Shown: positions 1 to 5,743 of the stretch, piece by piece
Layout: each line of letters begins with the position of its first letter
Position numbering within the stretch: position 1 is the stretch's first letter
Source: Candidatus Zhuqueibacterota bacterium RBG_16_48_16
Lineage (GTDB): Bacteria > Zhuqueibacterota > Zhuqueibacteria > Residuimicrobiales > Sediminimicrobiaceae
NCBI GenBank assembly: GCA_001771235.1
Contig: METF01000176.1
Location: 1 to 5,743 of the forward strand
DNA: 5,743 bases
Reading direction: 5' to 3'
Program-made: the position numbers and the translations under genes
The notes under the pieces: model-generated
Database searches by the model: none
What the model was told of the DNA's origin: nothing
What the model saw: only the letters and a program-made list of their open reading frames with translations

Positions 1-2326
1 TATTTATTTCAATTTGCGCCCGAATTTTTCCGTTAATCTGCACACCAATGGTAATTGTTTCGCTCAATAATTTTTCTTCATCATATCCCGGCCAACTCGA
101 CTTAAAGACTGAATCGTCCTTCCCAAGAAAACTCCACAGTTCCTCAGCGATATGCGGTACAAACGGCGCAATCAGCTTGACCAGATTTACGGTGATGTCC
201 GATAACAGCCGGGCATTTTGATTCCTGGCGTCAATATCCTGAATATAAAGATACATTTCATTCACAAGTTCCATAATTCGGCTGATGGCCGTGTTAAAGT
301 GAAATCTCTCCAGATCGATTGTTGCATGCTTGACTGCGTAATGGAATTGTCTTTCGACTTTTGAGAACCCTTCGCTTTCGCTTCCTTGTGGAGGATTCGT
401 TATAATTTGACTAACCAGACGCCATACACGCTTTAAGAACCTGTGAATACCGACAATCCCTTCATCGCTCCAGTCACCGCCTTCTTCGTAGGATCCCATA
501 AACATCATATACATCCGAAAGGTATCCGAGCCATAATCCTCAACAAAAACATCAGGTGAAATAACATTGCCTCTTGATTTTGACATTTTCGCGCCATTAC
601 TAGTTATTACGCCTTGATGCACAAGTTTTGTAAAAGGCTCGTCAAAATCGATAAGGCCAAAATCATAAAGGGCTTTGGTAAAAAATCGTGCATATAGTAA
701 GTGCATGTTGGCGTGCTCGGCTCCGCCCACATATTGATCGACCGGAAGCCATTTATTGACCAACTTACTATCGAACGCTTTGTCGGTCACATGAGGATTC
801 GGATATCTCAAAAAATACCACGATGAACAGACAAAGGTATCCATGGTATCTACCTCACGCCGCGCCGCAGCATGACATTTCGGACACCTGGTATTCACAA
901 AATCGCTTGCCGTGGCTAACGGAGATTCACCTTTTCCTGAAAAGGTAACATGTTCGGGAAGCAGTACGGGCAACTGTTCCTCAGGAACGGGCACTTCGCC
1001 GCATTTCGCGCAATAGATGATAGGGATTGGCGCACCCCAATATCTTTGGCGGGAAATTAACCAATCTCTCAACTTATAGTTTATTCTCTCATCTCCGGAA
1101 TCGAGTTCTTTAAGATACTTCACGACCTCAGTTTTGCCCACGCCGGATTCAAGGCCGTTGAAGGTGCCGGAATTTATCATGATTCCCGGTTCTTCGTATG
1201 CTCTTTCCATGGGCATTTTTGAGGGTTCTCCGTTCGGACCGATCACCTCACGAATGGGTAAATCGAATTTTTTCGCAAACTCAAAATCGCGCTGGTCGTG
1301 AGCGGGAACAGCCATCACGGCGCCGGTTCCATAAGTAACCAGCGCGTAATCAGCAATCCATATCGGTATTTTTTCGCCATTGACCGGATTATGGCAATAG
1401 CTTCCGATAAAGACTCCTGTTTTCTCCCTTTCGGTCGAAAGGCGATCAATTTCTTTTTGCTTCCGGGCAAATATGATATAGTCGTCCGCTTTTTGCTGGT
1501 ATTCCGGTTTGGTCAAATCGGCCACCAAAGGATGCTCAGGAGCCAAAACCATATAAGTGACACCATAAACGGTGTCCGGACGTGTGGTAAAGACTTCAAT
1601 GAAATCAGAGCTGCCTTCAAGATTAAATTTAATTGAAGCACCTACACTTTTGCCGATCCAATTTTTTTGCATCAGGATTGTTTTTGCTGGCCACTCAATT
1701 CGTTCGTGACCTTCCAAAAGCCTTTCGGCGTATTCGGTGATTTTAAAGAACCACTGCTCAAGGTCCTTTAACATGACTTCCGAATCGCACCGTTCGCAGT
1801 TTCCGTCAATAACCTGCTCATTGGCCAGAACCGTTTTGCACTGGGGGCACCAGTTGACGGAAGCTTTTTTGCGATAGGCCAGCCTGTTCTTATACAATTG
1901 CAGAAACAGCCATTGCGTCCATTTATAATATTCCGGCGCACTTGTATTGATCTCGATATCCGGATCGTACATGGCACCAATGGCTTTTAACTGTTTTCGG
2001 ATATACTTAATATTGTTTTCGGTGCTTATCGCCGGATGAATGTTCATTTTTATAGCATAGTTCTCCGCCGGCAGTCCGAAGGCGTCATAGCCCATCGGCT
2101 CGAAAACATTATATCCCTGCATTTTCTTGAATCGAGCCCACGTATCCGTCGGGCCATAGTTGTACCAGTGACCGATGTGTAACTTGTCTCCTGAAGGATA
2201 CAAGAACATGACGAGACAATACAGCTTTTTCTTCGTGTCGTTCATATCGATCTTGTGGCATCCGGTTTCTTCCCAGGCTTTTTGCCATTTTTTTTCAATG
2301 TCTTTGAAATTATACTCGAAATCCAT
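1..2326 (-). CDS. leuS: Leucyl-tRNA synthetase (LeuRS), C-terminus cut by window edge
   Basis: Charges tRNA-Leu with leucine in the cytoplasm (class Ia synthetase). I translated 775 uninterrupted codons; the frame leaves the window just after a VNGKIRAQIEI-like stretch (seen as VQINGKIRAQIEI), so roughly 40-50 C-terminal residues are missing if the length is typical. Visible parts: HIGH motif at residues 50-53 after YPSG; DAFGLPAEN near 81-89; a first Cys4 ribbon (C160, C163, C177, C180); CP1 editing domain with TTRPDT at 247-252 and GTGAVMAVPAHDQRD at 333-347, including the conserved T252 and Asp347; a second Cys4 set (C439, C442, C481, C484); KMSKS at 580-584; then the anticodon-binding domain (FVPHIAEELW near 722). 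The segment before KMSKS is unusually short. The ATG at 2326 is chosen because it begins the usual FxxIEKKWQ-type N-terminus and follows a GAAGGA site by 10 nt. Its own promoter is likely, since a terminator lies upstream. Identity is certain. Confidence 0.98.
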   Translation of the reverse strand, partial: MDFEYNFKDIEKKWQKAWEETGCHKIDMNDTKKKLYCLVMFLYPSGDKLHIGHWYNYGPTDTWARFKKMQGYNVFEPMGYDAFGLPAENYAIKMNIHPAISTENNIKYIRKQLKAIGAMYDPDIEINTSAPEYYKWTQWLFLQLYKNRLAYRKKASVNWCPQCKTVLANEQVIDGNCERCDSEVMLKDLEQWFFKITEYAERLLEGHERIEWPAKTILMQKNWIGKSVGASIKFNLEGSSDFIEVFTTRPDTVYGVTYMVLAPEHPLVADLTKPEYQQKADDYIIFARKQKEIDRLSTEREKTGVFIGSYCHNPVNGEKIPIWIADYALVTYGTGAVMAVPAHDQRDFEFAKKFDLPIREVIGPNGEPSKMPMERAYEEPGIMINSGTFNGLESGVGKTEVVKYLKELDSGDERINYKLRDWLISRQRYWGAPIPIIYCAKCGEVPVPEEQLPVLLPEHVTFSGKGESPLATASDFVNTRCPKCHAAARREVDTMDTFVCSSWYFLRYPNPHVTDKAFDSKLVNKWLPVDQYVGGAEHANMHLLYARFFTKALYDFGLIDFDEPFTKLVHQGVITSNGAKMSKSRGNVISPDVFVEDYGSDTFRMYMMFMGSYEEGGDWSDEGIVGIHRFLKRVWRLVSQIITNPPQGSESEGFSKVERQFHYAVKHATIDLERFHFNTAISRIMELVNEMYLYIQDIDARNQNARLLSDITVNLVKLIAPFVPHIAEELWSFLGKDDSVFKSSWPGYDEEKLLSETITIGVQINGKIRAQIEIN

Positions 2327-2336
2327 AGCGACTTTG

Positions 2337-2342
2337 TCCTTC
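2337..2342 (-). promoter_or_regulatory. Ribosome binding site of leuS
   Basis: GAAGGA on the minus strand, 10 nt before the leuS ATG. Spacing is slightly long but acceptable, and it supports the chosen start. Confidence 0.6.
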
Positions 2343-2380
2343 AATGCACTTCAGAGAGAACTTGAAATGAATCATTGCTA

Positions 2381-2409
2381 TTTAAAAACCATTATGAAGA
2401 TCCTGTCAA
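2381..2409 (-). promoter_or_regulatory. Candidate sigma-70-type promoter for leuS
   Basis: On the minus strand a perfect TTGACA (2404-2409) is followed after 17 nt by TTTAAA (2381-2386); TTAAAT one base further on, with 18-nt spacing, is an equally possible -10. It sits between the tRNA-Pro terminator and leuS, where a promoter is needed, and would give a 5' leader of about 45-50 nt. I see no T-box or leader-peptide structure in this leader. The call rests on sequence match and position only. Confidence 0.5.
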
Positions 2410-2463
2410 ATTTGAAAACTTTTGCGAGCAAGCCTATTACCATCGGCAACACACAAGAGGAAC

Positions 2464-2494
2464 AAAAAAGCCAACACGTGACAGCGTGTTGGCT
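2464..2494 (-). terminator. Intrinsic terminator after tRNA-Pro
   Basis: A perfect 10-bp inverted repeat (arms 2469-2478 and 2485-2494, AGCCAACACG / CGTGTTGGCT) closes a 6-nt loop and is followed on the minus strand by six T residues (2469-2464, the first being the last stem base), then GTT. It begins 4 nt after the tRNA-Pro discriminator base. It should end the transcript containing tRNA-Pro and isolate leuS. The plus-strand side has no T run, so it works in one direction only. Confidence 0.9.
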
Positions 2495-2496
2495 TG

Positions 2497-2573
<77 letters not shown>

Positions 2574-2578
2574 TTCTG

Positions 2579-3229
2579 CTAAAATAGGTACTTAATAATC
2601 AAAAATCCACCAATCAATAAAACCATAAAGACAACGGACAAGATATTAAAATATTTATCAATGAACAACTTAATTTTTTCACCGAATAAGAAAATCAAAC
2701 CAGCAACAGCAAAGAAACGCAGACTTCTACCGATAATAGAAGCAATCATAAAAATGGAAAATTTTGCATGGGCGGCGCCGGCAGAAATTGTGAAAATTTT
2801 ATAAGGTATCGGGGTTATCGCAGCCGTAAGCACTGCCCAGAAATTATATTTGTTAAACGTCTCAAAGAGATTTGTAAATAATTCTTCCGCATGATAAAAG
2901 TGTATGATCTTCCAGCCGACGATTTCCATTAGTGCAACGCCGATGTAATACCCTAACATCCCTCCGATGACCGACGCCACTGCGGCCACTGCGGCGAATC
3001 TAAAGGATTTTTTAGGTATTGATATAGCCAGTGCAATGAGCAGGACATCCGGCGGAACCGGAAAAAAGGAGGACTCTGCAAAAGCCAGAATGAAAAGCGC
3101 CGGCGTGCCGAACGGGGTTTCCGCCCAATGAAGCACCCAGTCATAGGACTTTTTGATGAAATTTCCGCGCTTTCCATCCTTTGTGTTATTGGAAATTTCC
3201 TCGACACCACCATAGTTAGGATTGCTCAC
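2579..3229 (-). CDS. YqaA-family VTT/DedA (SNARE-associated) inner-membrane protein
   Basis: A 216-residue polytopic membrane protein of the VTT/DedA superfamily, closest in feel to the YqaA branch. Signatures: the stretch from about residue 35, AETPFGTPALFILAFAESSF, then PVPPD at 57-61 (the E-x-P-x-P re-entrant motif); a glycine-rich helix GGMLGYYIG at 89-97; a second re-entrant segment TPIPYKIFTISAGA near 139-152; Arg168 and Arg171; and a hydrophobic C-terminal helix ending at the last residue. Relatives include polyprenyl-phosphate and phospholipid transporters, but the substrate of YqaA proteins is not settled. The start is GTG at 3229, 5 nt after the glycosyltransferase stop, with only a weak AGGG before it, so translational coupling is likely. 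About 25 hydrophilic residues precede the usual family N-terminus, and no better in-frame start is visible. The tRNA-Pro gene follows 5 nt after the stop. Confidence 0.9.
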   Translation of the reverse strand: MSNPNYGGVEEISNNTKDGKRGNFIKKSYDWVLHWAETPFGTPALFILAFAESSFFPVPPDVLLIALAISIPKKSFRFAAVAAVASVIGGMLGYYIGVALMEIVGWKIIHFYHAEELFTNLFETFNKYNFWAVLTAAITPIPYKIFTISAGAAHAKFSIFMIASIIGRSLRFFAVAGLIFLFGEKIKLFIDKYFNILSVVFMVLLIGGFLIIKYLF

Positions 3230-3234
3230 AGGCC

Positions 3235-3933
3235 CTACCAGAAAAAACTTTTAATAATGAGAACGATGAATTTAATTGTATCCAAAATTACGTTTATCGA
3301 GCTATGCTCGTCATTGTAAATCGTGTCAATGGGTATCTGTAGAATTCGGCTGCCTGCTCTGCCTGATTTGATCAGCATTTCGGATTCCAGTTGAAATCCC
3401 GTCTCATGAAATGCGTTTATGTTTAACTGACTCAATCTGAGTGCACGGTAACCGGATTGGCTGTCCTTGATTCGATATTTATTCACGCACAATGAGATAA
3501 TTACGGACGTGATGCCATTGCTTAAAATCCGGTGAAATGGCATGCGTTTATGGCGTTCGTACCGTGACCCGATGATGATATCAAACCGATCAGCGGCAAT
3601 GGCCATACAAAAATCGGGCAAAAAACGCGGTGAATGCTGGCCGTCGCCATCCATACAGATTATCCACTTGTACGTTTTTTTTAGTGCAAAATCAATGGCG
3701 GTCAAAAGCGCGGCTCCTTTGCCGCGGTTATAAGCATGAGTGACGACTTGACATGGGCAATCGTTTAAAATATCCGCCGTTTGGTCCGTCGATCCGTCAT
3801 CGACGACAAGAATATCTGTTCGAGAAAAGTAATTCTGAATTTCAAAGAGCAGTTGTGCGATGCTTTTTTCTTCATTAAAAACCGGAACAGCAACCAGGAT
3901 TTTATGCAAGGTCAGATCCAGTTGTGTGGCCAA
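3235..3933 (-). CDS. Family 2 glycosyltransferase, polyprenyl-phosphate sugar synthase-like
   Basis: Probably transfers a sugar from a nucleotide sugar to a polyprenyl-phosphate or similar acceptor at the cytoplasmic face of the membrane. The GT-A fold signatures are complete: VAVPVFNEE at 14-22, ILVVDDGSTD at 41-50, NRGKGAAL near 69-76, the metal-binding DGD of MDGDGQ at 95-97, GSRY at 122-125, and DSQSGYRA at 157-164, a hallmark of dolichyl-phosphate-mannose-synthase-like enzymes. At 232 residues it is a bare catalytic domain, with no C-terminal membrane helices beyond a hydrophobic tail (about 213-232). The longest frame starts at TTG 3933, limited by a TAA at 3937-3939. No ribosome site precedes that TTG, and a second TTG at 3909 would give the more usual start HKILVAVP; either is possible. 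It is 5 nt upstream of the VTT/DedA gene, suggesting a functional pair. Sugar and acceptor cannot be told from sequence. Confidence 0.92.
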   Translation of the reverse strand: MATQLDLTLHKILVAVPVFNEEKSIAQLLFEIQNYFSRTDILVVDDGSTDQTADILNDCPCQVVTHAYNRGKGAALLTAIDFALKKTYKWIICMDGDGQHSPRFLPDFCMAIAADRFDIIIGSRYERHKRMPFHRILSNGITSVIISLCVNKYRIKDSQSGYRALRLSQLNINAFHETGFQLESEMLIKSGRAGSRILQIPIDTIYNDEHSSINVILDTIKFIVLIIKSFFW

Positions 3934-3945
3934 TTTTTAGTGTCG

Positions 3946-3974
3946 AATCTATGAATCATAATTGAATTTCGCAA
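3946..3974 (-). promoter_or_regulatory. Weak promoter candidate before the glycosyltransferase gene
   Basis: On the minus strand TTGCGA (3969-3974) and TAGATT (3946-3951) are separated by 17 nt, each matching 4 of 6 consensus bases. Transcription would begin near 3939, almost on top of the TTG at 3933 but about 30 nt ahead of the TTG at 3909, which would favour the shorter protein. The 76-nt gap to the SH3-PpiC gene holds no convincing terminator (only 4-bp hairpins such as CGCT/AGCG), so read-through from upstream is also likely. Speculative. Confidence 0.2.
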
Positions 3975-4009
3975 ACGCTTTTTATAGCGGTGAATACCGA
4001 TATACCATT

Positions 4010-4570
4010 TTATTTTAACCGCAAAAAAATATTAAATCCGAATTCGGTTTCAATGACGTTACTGTATTCATTGACTTTTAATAAGGTAATTGCGGATTCG
4101 ATTTTTTGGGAAAAATCCCCTTTGTTGAAAAATCCCAAGTCTCCCCCTTTTTGCGCACTTGGTGACGTGGAATACTGTTTGGCTAATTCGCTGAAATCTT
4201 TGCCCGCTTTAAGGAGATTCAGTATTTTCTCAGCCTCTTCGCGGGTTTTGACCAGGATATGTAAAGCTCGGTATTCGCCTTCGCCAAACGATGACCTGGT
4301 TGTTGTAACAGATGGCTTCCAGATCCACCCGGTCACTTGGATTTTTACCCAATTGTCTTGTTCGTCAAGCACCGCGCCTTCGCTGCCCTGCAAAAGCGTG
4401 CCGACTTTTTTGCCATTTGGCGCCGATCTTAAATTCTCTTCCGGTACCTTTACATATACTTTTGTTGTCTGATCCTGTGCACCCGCCAAGCTGACTTGCA
4501 GGAAACACACGGTAGTGACAAATGAAATAAGAGTTACTTTACTTCCGATAAAGCGATTTGCATTTTTCAT
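4010..4570 (-). CDS. Exported SH3-domain protein with C-terminal parvulin (PpiC) domain
   Basis: A 186-residue secreted protein, likely periplasmic. Residues 1-31 are a signal peptide: basic Lys/Arg start, hydrophobic core 12-28, and an Ala-Gly-Ala cleavage site at 29-31. Residues about 36-86 match a bacterial SH3 (SH3b) domain: ENLRSAPNG at 45-53, VGTLLQG at 56-62, and W74, then GWIW at 81-84. Residues about 100-186 are a parvulin-type peptidyl-prolyl isomerase domain: ALHILVKT at 102-109, AGKDFSELAKQYS at 122-134, and GGDLGFF at 142-148. The final parvulin motif, normally G-Y/F-H-I, reads GFNI, so the usual His is Asn180 and isomerase activity may be weakened. There is no SurA-like N-terminal chaperone region; SH3b may supply envelope or peptidoglycan targeting (inference). 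ATG at 4570 is supported by the signal peptide and an AGGAGGA site 10 nt upstream. It lies 127 nt downstream of ispG and 76 nt upstream of the glycosyltransferase gene. Confidence 0.9.
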   Translation of the reverse strand: MKNANRFIGSKVTLISFVTTVCFLQVSLAGAQDQTTKVYVKVPEENLRSAPNGKKVGTLLQGSEGAVLDEQDNWVKIQVTGWIWKPSVTTTRSSFGEGEYRALHILVKTREEAEKILNLLKAGKDFSELAKQYSTSPSAQKGGDLGFFNKGDFSQKIESAITLLKVNEYSNVIETEFGFNIFLRLK

Positions 4571-4580
4571 CTGGTTGACA

Positions 4581-4587
4581 TCCTCCT
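4581..4587 (-). promoter_or_regulatory. Strong ribosome binding site of the SH3-PpiC gene
   Basis: AGGAGGA on the minus strand ends 10 nt before the ATG at 4570. An ATG directly abutting it (overlapping its last A) opens a frame that stops after four codons, so the start at 4570 is preferred. A TAG at 4590-4592 ends the open frame that continues beyond ispG, just ahead of this site. Confidence 0.75.
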
Positions 4588-4611
4588 CACTATAAAATTT
4601 TTTCGTATTCT

Positions 4612-4680
4612 TTGCATACTGTCTGTGTCATAATGATGCCAAAGTCATCAACGGCCTTCACGCCCATTGCATATACTGTC
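4612..4680. repeat. Pair of short imperfect direct repeats between ispG and the SH3-PpiC gene
   Basis: TTGCATACTGTC (4612-4623) recurs as TTGCATATACTGTC (4667-4680), identical except for an inserted AT, with 43 nt between the copies. They could be a pair of regulator half-sites, a slippage or duplication trace, or chance. No function can be assigned. Confidence 0.4.
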
Positions 4681-4697
4681 GCGATATGAAAGCTCTT

Positions 4698-5743
4698 TTA
4701 TGCCTCCATCTTTTCGGCTTCGCTCACTAATACATCGACAATTTCATCCAGTGCGACTTTTCGAACAAGCTTTCCTTTTTTGAAAAGCACACCGCCGTTT
4801 TTGCCACAGGCAATGCCGATATCCGCTTCTTTAGCCTCGCCGGGTCCGTTGACCTCACAGCCCATGAGTGCAACAGTCACTTTTTTATCGATGTGGCTCA
4901 ATCTGTTTTCGACCTCTTCCGCCAGCGGTATGAGATCGATTTTCGTTCTGCCACACGTCGGGCAGGAAATAAATGTCAATCCGTTCGGATAAAGGTCCAG
5001 GCTCTTGAGAATGTGCCGCGCTGTGATTACTTCTTCGACGGGATCGCCGGTGAGCGACACCCGAATGGTATCGCCAATGCCCTGGGAAAGAAGGATGCCC
5101 AGCGTCACAGCCGACCTGATGGCCCCGGTTTTTGTTGTCCCCGCCTCGGTGAGGCCGATGTGCAAGGGCACCGTTGTTTGCGTGCTTATTTCCTGGTACG
5201 CTTGAATGGTTGTGGCCACGTGCGAGGATTTGATCGAGAGCACCAGGGCTTCCGCTCCAAGCTCGGACAAAAGGCGAATATGGCGCATAGCGCTGTCGAC
5301 CAGGGCTTTCGCTGTTGGCCCTCCCTCCTTCTGCAGAATATCTTTTTCCAGCGAGCCAGAGTTGATGCCAATCCGTATTGGTATTTTAAACTGATTGGCT
5401 TTGGCGACAATCTGCCTGATTTTTTCTTTCTTGCCGATATTGCCGGGATTGATTCTGATCTTATTCGCCCCGTTCTCAATCGCTTCCAGGGCCAAGAGAT
5501 GATTGAAGTGAATGTCGGCCACTATCGGTATGGATATATTTTTTACAATATCTTTTATCGCCTTTGCACTCTTAACGTTGGGCACCGCCACCCTGATGAT
5601 CTGGCAGCCCGCCTGCTCCAATCGGCGGATTTGGACGACGGTGGCATTTATGTCCGAAGTATCGGTATTGGTCATGGATTGAATCGCGACAGGCTCTCCT
5701 CCGCCAATCGCAACCTCTCCGATCCAAACCTTTTGAGTATAAT
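4698..5743 (-). CDS. ispG: 4-hydroxy-3-methylbut-2-enyl-diphosphate synthase (IspG/GcpE), N-terminus cut by window edge
   Basis: Converts 2-C-methyl-D-erythritol 2,4-cyclodiphosphate to HMBPP, the penultimate step of the MEP isoprenoid pathway, in the cytoplasm. The open frame does not begin at the Met at 5675; it continues 22 more codons to the window edge through GEVAIGGGEPVAIQSM, the conserved N-terminal VGxVxIGGxxPIxVQSM region, so only a few residues are missing. TIM-barrel motifs: VADIHFNH, KIRINPGNIG and RIGINSGSLE. The C-terminal [4Fe-4S] domain has CPTC (codons at 4962-4964 and 4953-4955) and GCEVNGPGE (Cys codon 4857-4859, ligand Glu codon 4836-4838), so all four expected cluster ligands are present. 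There is no large insert between barrel and cluster domain, so this is the short two-domain bacterial type rather than the long type of plants, Chlamydia and Bacteroidetes. The frame stays open for 35 codons past its TAA stop. Confidence 0.98.
   Translation of the reverse strand, partial: YTQKVWIGEVAIGGGEPVAIQSMTNTDTSDINATVVQIRRLEQAGCQIIRVAVPNVKSAKAIKDIVKNISIPIVADIHFNHLLALEAIENGANKIRINPGNIGKKEKIRQIVAKANQFKIPIRIGINSGSLEKDILQKEGGPTAKALVDSAMRHIRLLSELGAEALVLSIKSSHVATTIQAYQEISTQTTVPLHIGLTEAGTTKTGAIRSAVTLGILLSQGIGDTIRVSLTGDPVEEVITARHILKSLDLYPNGLTFISCPTCGRTKIDLIPLAEEVENRLSHIDKKVTVALMGCEVNGPGEAKEADIGIACGKNGGVLFKKGKLVRKVALDEIVDVLVSEAEKMEA

Noticed and set aside
1298..1636. Plus-strand frame of 112 codons inside leuS
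   Set aside because: It lies antisense to the fully conserved LeuRS editing domain, has no recognisable domain, and is best explained as a chance frame.
2327..2463. T-box or leader-peptide attenuator upstream of leuS
   Set aside because: No leucine-rich short frame, no T-box sequence and no second terminator hairpin are present between the promoter candidate and the ATG.
3976..3990. Possible terminator hairpin after the SH3-PpiC gene (CGCT/AGCG)
   Set aside because: The stem is only 4 bp with an A-rich loop and only three T residues follow, too weak to call.
3990..4472. Plus-strand frame of 160 codons opposite the SH3-PpiC gene
   Set aside because: The minus-strand frame has a signal peptide, two recognisable domains and a strong ribosome site; the plus-strand product shows no family features.
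5186..5479. Minus-strand frame of 97 codons inside ispG
   Set aside because: It is in another frame of ispG, whose conserved motifs run through this stretch without a break; it is a shadow frame.

Overview
The window is ordinary chromosomal housekeeping sequence. Every supported gene lies on the minus strand, so the order of transcription runs from high to low coordinates: ispG (5' end beyond the window), a secreted SH3-PpiC protein, a family 2 glycosyltransferase, a YqaA-type VTT/DedA membrane protein, tRNA-Pro(CGG) with a terminator, then leuS (3' end beyond the window). I see no mobile element, CRISPR array, phage gene or toxin-antitoxin pair, and no clear undescribed system.

The organism is a bacterium of moderate, slightly AT-leaning base composition. 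It uses the non-mevalonate (MEP) isoprenoid pathway. An exported parvulin with a bacterial SH3 domain, a short two-domain IspG and no CCA encoded on the tRNA fit a Gram-negative lineage, perhaps Desulfobacterota or an FCB/candidate phylum. The LeuRS has a less common HIGH-region form and a very short segment before KMSKS. None of this fixes the phylum, and I name none with confidence.

Region by region: positions 1-2326 hold the first 775 codons of leuS, a continuously open frame with both catalytic signatures, a complete editing domain and two Cys4 ribbons. Positions 2327-2498 hold the leuS ribosome binding site, a promoter candidate, and the terminator of the upstream transcript. Positions 2499-2573 are tRNA-Pro, only 5 nt after the yqaA stop codon. 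Positions 2579-3933 are a tightly spaced glycosyltransferase/yqaA pair, 5 nt apart, both with non-ATG starts. Positions 4010-4570 encode the SH3-PpiC protein, in which the usual C-terminal parvulin histidine is asparagine. Positions 4698-5743 are ispG.

Functionally, IspG feeds isoprenoid precursor synthesis, the glycosyltransferase resembles enzymes that load sugars onto polyprenyl phosphate, and VTT/DedA relatives include polyprenyl-phosphate transporters. A lipid-carrier theme is therefore possible but remains inference. LeuRS and tRNA-Pro belong to translation and are separated from each other by a strong terminator.
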